Shown: in pieces, positions 46,925-59,487 of the stretch
How the letters are laid out: every line of letters starts with the position of its first letter
How positions within the stretch are numbered: position 1 is the first letter of the stretch
DNA from: Salvia splendens
Taxonomy: Eukaryota; Streptophyta; Magnoliopsida; Lamiales; Lamiaceae
DNA length: 64,000 bases
Direction: 5' to 3'
Assembly: GCF_004379255.2 (NCBI RefSeq)
Contig: NC_056039.1
Location: forward strand, 9,226,501-9,290,500
Position numbers and translations under genes: made by a program
The notes under the pieces: generated by a model
Database searches by the model: none
Seen by the model: the letters and a program-made list of their open reading frames with translations, nothing else
What the model was told of the DNA's origin: nothing

Positions 46925-47560
46925 TCTACAACCCTATTATCATACACTTTCTTGATTATGTACGACTCCAACCACTTAGATCTCAATTTTTCATTAGAAG
47001 GAAAAAGTTTTGAATCATATAGAAGAACAACATACCCAATTCCCCAAGCATAATTCTTTTTTACTTCTCATGCTTCGCCTTCATTGCAAAATTGTCAAGC
47101 TCATTGAGATGAATACAATATTCCTCTCCTGCTTTCAAGAAGTCCAAGTCTAATATGATTTGTCCTTCACCAGTTCGTATGGAAGATGACATGATTTTCC
47201 AAAAAAAGATAAGCAGATATACCTATTTGAGTTTGGTAGGCCGTTGGGTAGGTTCATAAGGCGTCATTAAGACGTGAAGATCAATCCTTCCAATTTGTAC
47301 TCACCCTCTTTTGTAGCACTTGCTTGATTTCTCTATTGGCTACCTCTGTTTTGCCCATTATTTAGCTTATGCATGGTACCGTATGGTCACTCCATATTTT
47401 GCAAGCACATTATCCAACCACTTGATGTTAAATTATGATCCATCACTCACAAGAGCACCTGGGTCGTCAAATCGAGTGTAGATGTTCTTTCTTATGAAGT
47501 CGGTCACCATCTTTGAATCATTGGTTTAGGTACGAATTGCTTCAAACTCATCTTGAGACA
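46925..47560 (-). pseudogene. Decayed Ty3/gypsy integrase and pol C-terminal fragment
   Basis: Read on the minus strand from about 47560 there is integrase-core-like sequence (VTDFIRKNIYTRFDDPGALVSDG, then NVLAKYGVTIRYH), interrupted by stops and frame changes. Next come remnants resembling NREIKQVLQKRV and LNDALWTYPTAYQT, and then pol-tail sequence (GEEYCIHLNELDNFAMKAKHEK, VLLYDSKLFPSNEKLRSKW). Order and content match plant Ty3/gypsy pol. No LTRs or gag were recognised nearby. Non-functional. It begins immediately beside the Mutator-like element. Confidence 0.8.
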
Positions 47561-48264
47561 TACTCCAAATTCAAAACATGCAAACTATACAAGTTTCTAA
47601 AAAAAACATAGGAAAATAGCCCATGGAATATATCCTGCATACATAAATAATTCTAGTGATTGTGATCTCTTTCTATTTAGAAATTCTTTTTAGTCCGTTG
47701 ACACTCATTGCATTGAAGAACGAATTAATTAGACATTTTCTCAGTAAATGTCTTAATTTAATTGAAGTTTAGTTATTTTCCGAAATTACACGACATTAAG
47801 ACGGATTTAATTGGCGAGATGTTTTTTTTATTTATGAAGTTAATGATTCGAGTTAATTACATAGGTAAATGGTAAATCATTATAGAAACTTTCAGAAAAA
47901 TGCAAATGTGTGTATTATTGTTATTTTCCAAAATTAATCCTTAGAAACACAAGCACTTGTAACGATAGGAAGAATCAACCAAACTAATAAAAAATTAATT
48001 CGAACACCAGACTGAATAATAGTGCAAATCACTCAAGTCAAATTAGGGAGTAGTAATAACATAACAATAACAATAACAATAAAAGCAAAAACACTAAAAA
48101 AACTGTAGAAACAAAAAACACATGCATGTTAATTCTAGAATCTATTATAATCACATAATTTGGCAATCGCTTCATTAAGTAAGACGACTATGTTGCCAAT
48201 AAATAATTTGATTTTATCTTTTCCGAGGAAAGACTACATAATTCCATTTTGAAGAAGGTGAAAA

Positions 48265-48335
48265 GTTAATAAGTCAAGAAAGAGTGAAGGGTGAAAATCA
48301 GTTAATAAGTTAAGAAAAGTGAAGAGTGAAAATCA
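48265..48335. repeat. 36-base tandem duplication
   Basis: Two adjacent copies of a unit starting GTTAATAAGTCAAGAAAG and ending GTGAAAATCA, differing by a few substitutions and one base of length. Confidence 0.8.
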
Positions 48336-49358
48336 AATAAAATGTGTACACGCCATAGTTCGTACCATGGTAGTAGCACCGACACTTCGAGTTAAGAAAA
48401 AAATAATAAATAATGTGGAGTAATATAGTTTGGACAATGAACGTTGGAATATGTTGAGATCTTTGACTCATAATAATGTGGGGAATTTTCCAAAGTGTCT
48501 TTTCTACTCAACTATTGTATAAAATAATAATACTAGTAAATTATCATGTTTTTATTTTAAAATTATGTTATTCTTTTATGTCGACAGTGCCCCTCGCATA
48601 AATCTATTCTTTTTCTAGCTTTTCTAGTTTTAACGTTATAATAACTTTTGCTTTAAATGAACTTTACACTAGGTAACGTTGTCCTCTTTCACCTAAATTT
48701 TTTAACATATGATAAGAGCCATCCCCAAAATAAAAACATGATATATTTGGCAGAAGGAAAAATAATATTTTACTATTTTAATGGAAAAATGTTAAATTTG
48801 AGATTAAATATATGCGGAGGTATTTCATCTATCAAATATTAGCAAATAGTATGATCCTATTATTTAATTACATGAATATTTTCTTTGGAGCGTCATTATG
48901 CTAGCTAAAATATCCATTACTTACAGATACTTCATCAATATTGTTATGTATAATTCCATGCATGTGAAGGTGGCCAAAAGCGACACCATTTTTACCTTAT
49001 ACATGAGTGGGACTTTGTAACAACATGGCATTATTTTAAGATATGGGGACACTTTTTAAATAAATTGCTGCTGAATAATTTGTTATATAAATAATAAAAT
49101 ATTTTTAGTTGTTATGGAAAGAGAACGTGGACTGAATGTGGAAAAATACTATGATAAATAAATAAATAGTACTATATTAATAGCCAATATGCACCAAATT
49201 AATGCAGGCCATTTTGTCTCTTCATTGGAACAGGAAAACCCAAATTGTGGCCGACAAAATTTAGTAGTAATAAACTACACCATATAGTTGTTTATAAAGA
49301 AACGGAATCGATGCGCATTACCTCTTTTTCATAAAATAGTAAATTAAAGAAAATACTA

Positions 49359-49611
49359 CTATCTCCGGCATGAAAGTTTGTCTCAATTTACTATTTCGAT
49401 TTGTTCCTGAAAATTTGTCTCATTTCACTTTTTATCATTTTTTTATAGTGGACTCATATCCCACTAACTCATTCCTACTCACATTTTATTATAAAACTAA
49501 TATATAAAAATAGAACCCACATTTCACTAACTTTTTTCAACTCACTTTTCATTACACTTCTTAAAACTCATGCCAGGTCAAAATGGGACAATATTTGGGG
49601 GACGGAGGTAG
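49359..49611. mobile_element. Degenerate Stowaway-like MITE
   Basis: The ends read CTATCTCCGGCATG and, on the complement of the right side, CTACCTCCGTCCCCC, flanked by TA on each side. The interior includes a typical GTCTCATTTCACTTTT-type stretch. Diverged copy, 253 bases. Confidence 0.65.
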
Positions 49612-50845
49612 TAAAATTTTAGAAACAATTCTAAATATAATATGTTCGGATTTTAGCTCTGTTAGGATGGGAGCGGAAGGTTACTAATTTAGAACGCATT
49701 TGGACTTTTACTTTACTATATATTTAATTTATGTGAATATGTTCAAGTAGTCACACAATTAATTTCAAACTATACACTTAATTATATAAAAATATCCTGT
49801 TAAATTTCCGTAACATTTTGTTAAGCTTGATCAAATAAACAGATTCACTTTTTAGGAGATACTAGTATAATTTTTTACTAATACTTTAACATGCATGGAA
49901 ACCGAATAAAAATTTTAGGATATGTAAAAAAAATGCAACTTTTTTTGTCGGACGAATAAAGTACTCCATATGTATAGTAAGATTTCATCTTCATGCTATC
50001 CTTGATGAGAATGCTTCGGCATTGTGCATATTTCGAAAAATATACATATAACATATCGTTGATGAGAATGCCTCATGCTAACATAAAATATTTGTGTAAT
50101 TATATATATGCAGGCCAATATGTATTTGACTTATATTTGTGGTCAACAATGAGAGAGGTTCATTAGTAAGCATATGTTAAAATTTTCACTTTTACACATT
50201 TGCAGTTGCAATTCAACAAGCTAATGTGGTTTGGTGTTAAATTTTTTTGGGTGAAATTCCACCACAAGTCCAAAACTGCCGACATAATTTCACTGTTTTT
50301 TTTTATTTCGTTTTATATTTTATAATTTTTTTAGCTTGCACTGATTGACAGAAGAATAGGTTGAAGAACAATCATGGAAACAAGTCGGTCAGATAGAATC
50401 AAATGTGTCAAATTCTTATTTATTCCGTACTTGCTGGTTCATAAATATATGAAATCTTTGTTATTGTATTCCAAACATATACCGGGATAAAATGATAGTA
50501 TGATGATTTTTGGTTAATCAAATCATTTAAAGAAAGTCAAATTTTAAGAATTAAAATAACGATGTGTTGATTTATTATTCAAAATTAATTTTGATTTTCA
50601 CATACTCATGATAACGTACGTAGGAAAGTGTGCCACTCCGTATAAGGGGTTGTTCAAGTTGGATGACATGATATATGCTCAATTTAATCTGATCCGGTTT
50701 TGGCACCGTTCCATCATGGTTTTAATCCTTGAGTTCATTGTGTTCAAGCTTATAGGAATGCTTCCGGAAATACTAATTTTATTTTGTTTGTCAATTTTTT
50801 TTAATAATACCCACCATATGCAATTCCAACTTTGCCCTCAATTGA

Positions 50846-51430
50846 AATGCGTCTCTCCATCGCTACCGGCCACCCCGGAATGGCCGGCATGCTGATAAGA
50901 TATATCCTCAACATGTATTGCAGTTGGACTTAGCTCCATCAAAATCTCCTCAATCCTCCTTCCCCTACTACCCAATTCGCTATTACCCCCCAAATCCTCC
51001 CTCAAATCTCCACCAAGTTCACTTTCCCCTGCTCCACCATCACTAATTGTAGAATCCCCAATTCCTGAGACACCAGAGCTAGGGCTTGCACCTCTCTCGG
51101 CTGCAACATACAATTGCAAGTCTTCTGCATCAATTTCAACATATTCAAGAATCCATTATTCCGAGATGGGGTTAAGCTCTGCTGCAACCCCAGAAGGGTT
51201 GCGAAATCGGGCAAAACCCTAACAATTGCAAGGGACGCGTTGCAGGGAGGAAGAGGAAGGAGGGGAGGAGAGGAGGGGTTGGTTTGAGGAAATTCTTTTG
51301 GTGATGGTCTTGGAGAAGATTTATCGATGAGGTGGTGTGGGGATTTTTGTGGGGTTGAAGAATGGAGCGGCGGAACGATGAAAGAGGGAAGAGATGGGTA
51401 AATTGGTAATCTCCATCCATTACTGTATCC
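50846..51430 (-). pseudogene. SufE1 (SufE-BolA) pseudogene lacking the SufE core
   Basis: On the minus strand there is first a transit-peptide-like, Ser/Pro-rich part (about 51430-51240), then VRVLPDFATLLGLQQSLTPS and RNNGFLNMLKLMQK. After a frame change near 51139 come LQLYVAAERGAS and an acidic linker, then the start of a BolA domain: SRGRRIEEILMELSPTAIHV, EDISYQHAGHSGVAGSDGET and HFN, where it stops. Plastid SufE1 has a SufE domain, which activates the cysteine desulfurase for Fe-S assembly, fused to BolA. Here almost the whole SufE domain, with its catalytic Cys, is deleted, there is a frameshift, and BolA is cut. It is intronless as read. Confidence 0.85.
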
Positions 51431-51573
51431 GAATTTCGAGACAGGAAATGATATAGCATCTCCTTCGGCTGAATTGGTTTAAGAGGATACCTGGAGTGAA
51501 CAGTGCGGGCCCGAAAAATAACAACGGGCTTCAGTAGGCTTAAACAAGTATCTTGAACACCCATCAAGTCCAA

Positions 51574-52277
51574 GATATAAGCCCATTTCTGCTCATTATG
51601 ATAGTAAGGTCATTATAGTGAAAACCTCAATAAAGCCAATATAAATAGATTTAATTAGCATTAGTTTCAATTTATTAACGAATCAAACAAAAAAAACCAA
51701 ATTTTATTTAAATTTAAATCGATTCGAATTAAAAATCCGACAAAAACGATTTGATTCAATTCGGGTATTCAGTTTTTGAGTATTTCGCTCATCGTTTTAT
51801 TTATGTACGGATACAATAATCTGCGTGCTACTGATACATTTTTAAACTACTATACTACTCCATTACAGTAACATTTCATTTAGCTCTTATTATTAGTATG
51901 GTGGCAGTACTGTGGAGGCATTGTTAAGTTCATGACCCACCAAATTTTAGTAACGATCTAATTAATTTTTGTGTGATTTTACTTTTACACTCAATCATAA
52001 AACCATATCTTTGCAAATCCGAGTACATTAATTACCGACTATTTATAAATATGTCAATTAAGTGAACTGTCCTAACGGTAAAAATTTTGAAGGGATGATT
52101 TAGTTCGGCGTGTTAATTAATAATGTCTTGTCTGTTTTTAATAGACTAATTAAATGTAAATATGTTTTTGTACATTTCATTAATTTTATCATAGATTGTT
52201 TCCCCTTCACGAATTATGGAGAAAATAAAGTTAATATTACATACCGTCTTAGTATTATGCCTATGAAAATTGAATAT
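51574..52277. other. AT-rich spacer, no gene seen
   Basis: Sequence between the SufE1 pseudogene and the solo LTR. It shows no open frame with protein-like composition. Confidence 0.45.
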
Positions 52278-53335
52278 TGTTGGAATCGTGCTTGGTCAAA
52301 TGACTTTGACTAATAATAAATGTGACAATTAAATGCAATAGTGTCGATCTACGTTCCGAGTAGATGACCGTAGTATATTCATTTTCTCAAATCCGATTCC
52401 CGGTTAGTGAGAAACAATATATTAAAGTTGGTCACAATAAAGCTAGATATGAGTTATGAGAAAAACTAATGAATTAATTAACTGAGTGTTAATTATCCCA
52501 CATCGGGGATGATAAAAATCTTTGATGAAGTATTTAATAAGATGAATTATTATGTGTAATAATTATCGTGGAATAAGACGAGTGACACGCGCGCGCCGCC
52601 GCTCGCCCGCGAGCCGTGCACCGGGCGCCATGTGCCTTGAGCCTTGGACTTGGATCTTGGCAATTGGTCTTTGGGTGGTCTTTGGACTGTTCTGTGGAGC
52701 TGGTCATTGAGCGTGGTTCAAGCTCCGCTTATTCTTTTTAGACCACCTCAAACTCCACGCTAGGTCCGTGCTGGACCCCGACGCATAACGGGAGACAAAA
52801 GGTCCCCGATGGACCCCGACGGTACATGGTGTATCCCGTCGTGTAGTGTGTCCAGATGCATCGTGTCTCTTCAGCTCCCAACGGCTAGTGTACCAGTCAG
52901 TAACCCCCGGCGGTTACGGTCAATGGCCTTGATGATAGACATTATGTCTGTTGACTCCAGCAATCCCTGCGGGTGGACTTGGCCTATAAATAGGCATGCA
53001 TCCTTTGCATTCTTTACACAACAAACTCAAGCATTCTTGCATACGCGCTCTCTCCATCTCTGCATAATCTTCTCGTCGAAGCTCTGCCCTCGCCTTACTC
53101 CAGTTCGCCGGAGCTCTGTTGCTAGCAGTGCTGCTACTTTAGAGACGAAGTCGTTTTATCTTTGGGGACGACACGCCAAACCGAGAGCACTACTAAGGCG
53201 TATCTTGTCTTGCGGAAAGAGGACTCCTCGACTCGTCTTACCGTTTTCCGTATAATTTTTCAGTTGTTTCCGTGTAATTTTCTCCTTGATTTCCGTGTAA
53301 TTTTCGCCCGGCAAGTTTGTATCTTAATTTCAACA
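52278..53335 (+). mobile_element. Solo LTR of an LTR retrotransposon
   Basis: Starts TGTTGGAATC and ends TTTCAACA, with the TGTTG/CAACA inverted termini of an LTR. It is bordered by the exact 5-bp duplication AATAT (52273-52277 and 53336-53340). GC content is much higher than the surroundings from 52580 on. A TATA box lies at 52985-52992, followed by an ACACAACAAACTC-type transcription start region. No second LTR or internal coding part is present, so this is a solo LTR left by recombination. The superfamily is not certain (Copia-like length and leader). Confidence 0.9.
52985..52992 (+). promoter_or_regulatory. TATA box of the solo LTR promoter
   Basis: TATAAATA in the context GGCCTATAAATAGGCATGCA, about 40 bases ahead of the CA-rich start region. 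This is an intact-looking Pol II core promoter in the LTR. Confidence 0.7.
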
Positions 53336-53340
53336 AATAT

Positions 53341-54384
53341 ATTTGTTATTTTCCAAATAATTCGTATATGTTGTTGTTGTAATTGTTAATAATTCATGAT
53401 TTTTGTTAAATGGCTTGTCAATGACGATATAAATTTTCATTTTTCCCAAGTACTAATATTGGAAACATACTACTAGATTTAAAAAAAAAAATTGTGACAT
53501 TTAATTTTCTAATAGAAAACCAAAAAGTGACATTAATGATTAGTATACTTTTTATATCCGGCTTTATATGGCAGAGTAATTTTACGTTCACTTTATTATA
53601 TGTATTTCTGACTCATCATAATGATGGAACATTATTATAATCACGGTGAAATAATTGTCGCGCGTTAGTCAGTTTTCTATTATTAGAATAGAGAAAGAAA
53701 TAAAGGAAGAAGCCTTAAAACCAATTAGATCTATAATTTTCTTAGATACTAGCTACACCTACACGCAATAAATCGATAATCTTGACATCAAATCATATTA
53801 ATATCATAATAAGTAGTTTAATTGACACTTCATAGTTCGTTGAATTTAGTGATTCAATTTATTATTTAAATACTTTTATCCGCCCGTATGTTTCTATTTA
53901 AAAATACATAACAAAATTCGTGTATTAAATTACAAACCATATTCACAGAATATGAATGTATATTATCTGATGCAAGTTGGTTGCTCTACCATTAATTATT
54001 CAGCTAATGCTAACTAATAGTGTAACTCATGAATTGCAGCCAACATTATTTATCCTCTTTTTTTTCTTTATTTACATTTTCATCTCCGAATCTGGACAGG
54101 ATAATATTGCCAAACTTTTATGTCGCTCCATATTTTTAAGATAATGTCTCAACGCAACTGACTTTTACTACACCTTTTCTAAAGAATTGCTGCACCTTTT
54201 CCTTTCATTTTCTAGCTAGTTTCATAAATATATATAAAAAGGAAAAAAATGTTATAGTTACAGTTGATGGACTCGTTTTATATTACTCCATAAAACTAGA
54301 GTATGATTTGGATTAGAAACTTCAATTTCAACTCTTACTCTAATATCTGTTGCCACAAAATTGTTTAATAAGAGTTAAATTATA
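53341..54384. other. AT-rich spacer, no gene seen
   Basis: Nothing recognisable between the solo LTR and the Stowaway MITE. Confidence 0.45.
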
Positions 54385-54563
54385 CTCCCTCCGTCCCACA
54401 CTACTCGCACATTTCCTTTTGGGCACGGAGATTAAGGAATGAGTGATAAACAAAGTCAACAATTACGGCTGTAGGTATAAATTGTTACTAAAAATGGAAA
54501 AGGTGCAAATAACTTGGGACGCCCAGAAAGGAAATAAGTGCAAGTAGTGCGGGACGGAGGGAG
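54385..54563. mobile_element. Stowaway MITE
   Basis: Terminal repeats CTCCCTCCGTCCCACACTAC and, on the complement of the right end, CTCCCTCCGTCCCGCACTAC, flanked by TA duplications. At 179 bases and with near-identical ends, it is a fairly young copy. Confidence 0.9.
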
Positions 54564-55485
54564 TACTAATTTAAAATTGTAACTTCAACTTCAAATTCGA
54601 ATTCCAATTTCAATATAATTCCATTTATGCTATAAAAGGAAATTTAAATTCAATTTAAAAAAAATTAATTCCAGTATAACTTTAATTCCAAGGTACCTAA
54701 CGGACTTTAAATTTTTATAGAATTTCAATTCCACCAAAATTTTAATTCTATGGTACCCAAGGAACCCTTGTTGTTTGTCAAGGAATTTATGGGTTATAGC
54801 TTAAATAGTTAAATTCCATTGCATTTAATAAATAAACCGCAATTTGCAAAAAAAAAAAACGTATAAAAATGAATGTAAATGGAACAAATATAGGTATAGT
54901 AATAGATAAGACAATTTTGCCTATGCGACTTTAGATATATCGATAAAAAAAATCGGAACATGCATCGGATACCCCCTTGGCACCGCCATCTTATTCTTTG
55001 GCAATATTCATAACATTTTATTTAATATCGATGAATATAACTTCACTTCAATCTGAAAATCAACATTACATGATTGCACTGATTATCGTAGTACATAACT
55101 TTCTTCTCTTGACAAAGATTGTCGTGCATAACTTTCACTGCAAGGGATGTTATTTATCATTATCATATCGTTTATATTTATACTTGTACGTTTGTATAGA
55201 CACTAAACTACGGAAGAAGTTATTATATTCATAAGTTGGATTTTATATATTAAAAAAACAAAAATACTTAAGGAAGAAGAAAATAAACAACTGAAATATT
55301 GCCAGAATTCGGGGCCCTTCTGATTCCTTCAATAACCCTTCTCACCGACAAACTAAAATTTAATGTTGGAATCCGAATTTTCAAAATTTTAAACCTCTTT
55401 TACTATCATAGTCCTAAATGTTTACTCAAAAAGTTTGAATTTCAGAAAATGTAACAGATATTCTCAACAAATTAAATGATGTACT
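54564..55485. other. AT-rich spacer, no gene seen
   Basis: It contains AATTCCAATTT-rich sequence near 54600-54760 and a short frame at 54977-55234 that is AT-driven and unlike a protein. Confidence 0.45.
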
Positions 55486-56742
55486 TAGGGATGTCAATCG
55501 GGCCAACCCGTTCGGGTTGTCGGGCCATTCGGGTACGGGCTATTCGGGTTATGATTTTTTCGGGTTATAAAAGTTCGACCCTAACCCTAACCCTAACCCT
55601 TCGGGTTTCGGGCTAACCCACCGGGTTATTCGGGCCAATGCGATTTTTAATTCTTTTAATATTTTCAAAAAATAATACGTATTTTAAATTTTCTTTAATT
55701 ATATACATATTTTTAATTAATCATTCAACAATGAAATACATATTTTTAATTTTCTTTAATATTTTTAAAAAAGATTAAGATATTTAAATTTAAATAACTT
55801 ATTCATTACATAATTATTTACAAAATATCTATAAATAGTATGTTTATGTATTTAAAACATAAATCAACACTTTGTTTCAAAATTCAAACATAAATCAATT
55901 CGTAGAAAATTAAATAAATTTTTCATAACGTGGGAGGTGCATCGTAGATGTAACAAAAATATTTTGAATTGTTAAAGAGTGAATTATCAAGATGCTAGCT
56001 AATTGGAGTAACTCTAAGTTTTCTTGAATTATGATTGGTCAAATTTAATTTATTCCAGCTGTAAATAAGTCAAATAATAATTTATCTTTGTTTTAAGAAT
56101 CATCAAAGTACGCATAATTCAATGACGAAGCGACGTCAAAACACTTTGCACTATTATATTGGAAATATACTAAAAGAAAGCTTTTATATACGAGAATTTA
56201 TGAATCCATGAACCACATGGTGATTTTTTTCGTGATCTTATATAGTCGGTTTACGTATTTGGATTTTGCATGGTTTTAGAGGGTTGTCTTGGATGATTTT
56301 GATTATATTTCTATATTTTGGTATGTTTATATGTTTGTTCAGAAATGATGGAAAATTGATTAGAAAATGTACGCAAAATATGTGGATGTGCAGCAGCCTT
56401 GTTTGAGTCAATGTTTCTCGCGATTTTGAAGTCTAATAAACCTCTAATACATATCATTCTCTTCGTCTTCGAAAGAGCTTCGTGTGGATATATTGCACGC
56501 CTCAATCGGAGCTTTGTAGAGAAAGTTATGACCGTTACAAAAACTGCTCGTTGTGCAGAAGCCTTCAACCCGACGGGCAAACCCGTAACCCGAACGGGTC
56601 AGCCCGCCTAACCCGACAACCCGAATGGGTCAGCCCGAATGGCCCGATTTTAAATTCGGGCTGCGAAATTACAACCCTAACCCTGTATTTTTATCGGGTT
56701 ATTCGGGCTGGCCCGCGGGTTCGGGTTACATTGACATCCCTA
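55486..56742. mobile_element. Non-autonomous hAT element with dense subterminal motifs
   Basis: Terminal repeats TAGGGATGTCAA and TTGACATCCCTA are bordered by the exact 8-bp duplication GATGTACT (55478-55485 and 56743-56750). The first 150 and last 190 bases are packed with CGGGTT/AACCCG motifs in both orientations, the usual layout of hAT transposase-binding sites. The 900-base interior is AT-rich with no transposase frame; it has a GC-richer piece at about 56450-56560. Confidence 0.92.
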
Positions 56743-57022
56743 GATGTACTAGTACTTTTCTTTATCAGCTTAGACTTGCAAATATTATAGATATTCTATA
56801 AACAATACTACTCCTCAACACAAGACAAATATAATCACTTCACACCCCAATACCATTGAAAGGAAAAAAGGCTAATATTAATAAGGGTGTGTTTAAATCG
56901 TTTGTATCTGTCTAAATAATTAACTACTTACAGGTATAACCAAGAAAACAAGGCATATGAGCATTGAACAAGTAGGCTATTAGATGTAAGCAAGAAAGTA
57001 AGTATATAATCGAGACTCACTG

Positions 57023-59487
57023 TTAAAAATTCCATCTTGGAGATGTATGCAATGCGCTCTGCCTCGGCCTGCGTTTTTGCTGCTGCTCCATGTCATGCCT
57101 TTTCTTCATAATGGAGGAAACTGTTGGACTATAGTAGTCATTGCTCCTTTGAGATGTTGCACCTTGTGAGTACACCTTCCTCCCTTGCGTGAAGTTCTGG
57201 TGCTTCTCCAGATTCGAGCCACGAGCAACTGAGTTTTTTGGGACTGGACCCCATCTGTTGTGGCTCACACAGCTCTGGCTCCTTCCTACCTGATAGAACC
57301 TTCCCTCCCTAGGGCTTGTGTAGTTCCGGCTTTCAGCTGTTTCGGCCGAGTACATGGTGGTTTCTCCTTCGCTGCTGTATTCGTGTGGCAAATCCTGAAA
57401 CTCAAAGGGGGAAGAGCTCGACTGGATGCCAGTCTGGGCTCCATCGACAGACCCCGTTGACTCTACATCCAGGATGGGGCTCGAAGGTCCCTCGGGTGGT
57501 TTCTGAATCAGGAAATCCTTGACGTAGTTTTGATCGGAGCTTGGTGGCATCATTTTTCTTGATTGCTTAGGTGATGGTGCAGCTTTACTTACCCTTGGAG
57601 GGAAGTTGATGTCCAAAAGCTGGATTTGAGTAGTAGCAGTAGTAGCATCGTTGTTCCTAACTGGGCCTGAGGTCAGCATTGGGGATTCGAAAATCTCAGG
57701 AGTTGGGATTCCGGAACCTTGCCGATTGCCACTTGAGGTCTCATCTTGGACTTCCACTGTGTCAGGGAGGAAAGCTGCTGAACTCGCTCCAGGTTGCTCT
57801 ACTGGTTTGGAGGAAGATGGTGTCACCTCATTCTCACCTTCGGTCAACTTAAAGACGCGCCTCATGGTGAATGATGCACAAGAATGCTCACTTTTCTGAC
57901 CCGAGGACATCAACCGGATCAGAGGTAGTTTTGGTTTGTTGAGCTCATCAAGGTTCCCCTCCCAATGCTGATTTAGCCAATGACAGATGACGGGTATAGG
58001 GATGCCAAATTGCATCGAGGTGTCTTTCTTCCACGACGATGTAGACGATGACGAAGTTGAAGTAGATTTGGCATTTGGAGAAGTTGCAAGCTTCATAGGA
58101 TCGCAAACCATGAAGGAGAGATTGCCATGAGAATCAAAACCAGCAGAACCCGGGCTCCATGTTACTCCATCAGTTGATAACTTTATCAGATTATCGGTAG
58201 CTATCACTACCTTTCCTTCACCAACGGCCAACTCTGGTTTATCTGTGTACCCTAAAAGATAAACAATAGTTCCCAGCTCCAGATTGGGTTTCGAGCAAGT
58301 CTTTAAGTAGTGAGGATGCTGCACGGGAGCATTCGACTCACCATCAAAAGCATCAAGGCCTACCATTGTCAGGTCAAGAACAGAGCTTGTAATAAAGAAC
58401 CTGTCCCAAATAGATCATCTTAGACAGGAAGATCAATTATTGGTGAAAGTATTGGCTCTATGTTCCTTTAATTAAAAAACCAACTCTTATCAACATAATC
58501 AAATCAAGGTCAAGGTAAGGCATAAATCTCGCCACGACAAAGTTGAACTACCATCACTATAAGATAAATCACAGATGTGCAAACATAAATATCAAATATA
58601 CTAATAAATCAAGGCTCAATAATTGGTAATCATAAAAGCACGAGGAGGTCGAAAGTAGTCAGTTCAACTGCATTTCCAATTTACACATTACCATAAATCA
58701 ATGAAATGAATGTCTCCTCAAAAAGAAAATGAATAATACTTCATGTGTTTGGTGGAACTTATTCATTGCATAACAGTTGCAGACGAAGATACCAAGAGGC
58801 TGTGGCACCATCCATGTTTGTTGTTACTGTTCTTGTTGGTATTCCCATCATTGCAAAATGATAACCGTAATTGCTACCATTAACCATAATGTATCTTAAC
58901 ATCAATCCCATTGTTATGATCCCTAATGCACATCACTCAATTAAGTGTAAATTAGAAACAAATTCAGATTAAAAATCATCATCTTTAGTCAACAAATCCA
59001 ACCTGAGATGAAGACTATCACATGAAAAACAAATCAATAATCAACTGGCACATCAACATCCAACCACACATCCACTTTTTTCGCAAATCAAACAAAAAGA
59101 AGAATCTCCAATTACCACACAATCACACACTTAATACACATATATACATTCAAATAGACAATAGATAATGTGAATAACTCAATAGAAATATAATCACTTG
59201 AGAAAAATAGAAGATTAAGCATTTCAGATAAAAATCCAAACCAACCGGTGGGGAAAAAGGGTAGCAGAGAGGCCATTGTGGAGGCGGATCTCGGCGGCTT
59301 CAGCGGCAGTCACGGAGGGGAGATTGGCGTGGGTGGTGAGCAGCAGATTGCGGTGGATCAAGAAGCCGGTGGCGGCGCCGTTGATTCGCGCCATGGCCGG
59401 AGCCTTGCCGGAGAAAATTGCGCCCTTCAATCTCTCCGACTTGCCCCCGCCGTTGCAGAAACACCACGAGTCCCCCAAAACCCTCAT
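57023..59487 (-). CDS. Trypsin-family (trypsin-like fold) plant protein
   Basis: Two minus-strand exons, 59487-59246 and 58400-57023, give 539 residues, with an 845-base intron. The N-terminal half has the trypsin-like beta-barrel layout: GAATGFLIHRNLLLTTHANL with the His, SSVLDLTMVGLDAF with candidate Asp residues, NLELGTIVYLLGYTDKPELA, and TWSPGSAGFDSHGNLSFMVC with the Ser in GSAG. The C-terminal 300 residues are Ser/Pro/Glu-rich and apparently disordered, ending HTSPRWNF. No signal peptide or membrane helix is seen, so it is probably intracellular. Arabidopsis At2g35155 is annotated 'trypsin family protein' and has this build. The Ser lacks the usual GDSGGP surroundings, so protease activity is uncertain. 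Confidence 0.88.

Larger units (their letters stand above)
47561..50845. other. AT-rich spacer with small repeats, no gene seen
   Basis: No supported coding sequence. It contains a 36-base tandem duplication (48265-48335) and a Stowaway-like MITE (49359-49611). Open frames such as 48657-48842 and 50608-50895 are AT-driven and unlike proteins. Confidence 0.5.

Noticed and set aside
55584..55602. CCCTAAC repeats resembling telomere DNA
   Set aside because: Only three or so units, within a run of CGGGTTA/TAACCCG motifs at the end of a hAT element; plant telomeres are mostly CCCTAAA.
56311..56790. Open frames inside the hAT element as a transposase
   Set aside because: No hAT dimerisation (hATC) or RNase H-like motifs; the frames are short and run into terminal repeats.
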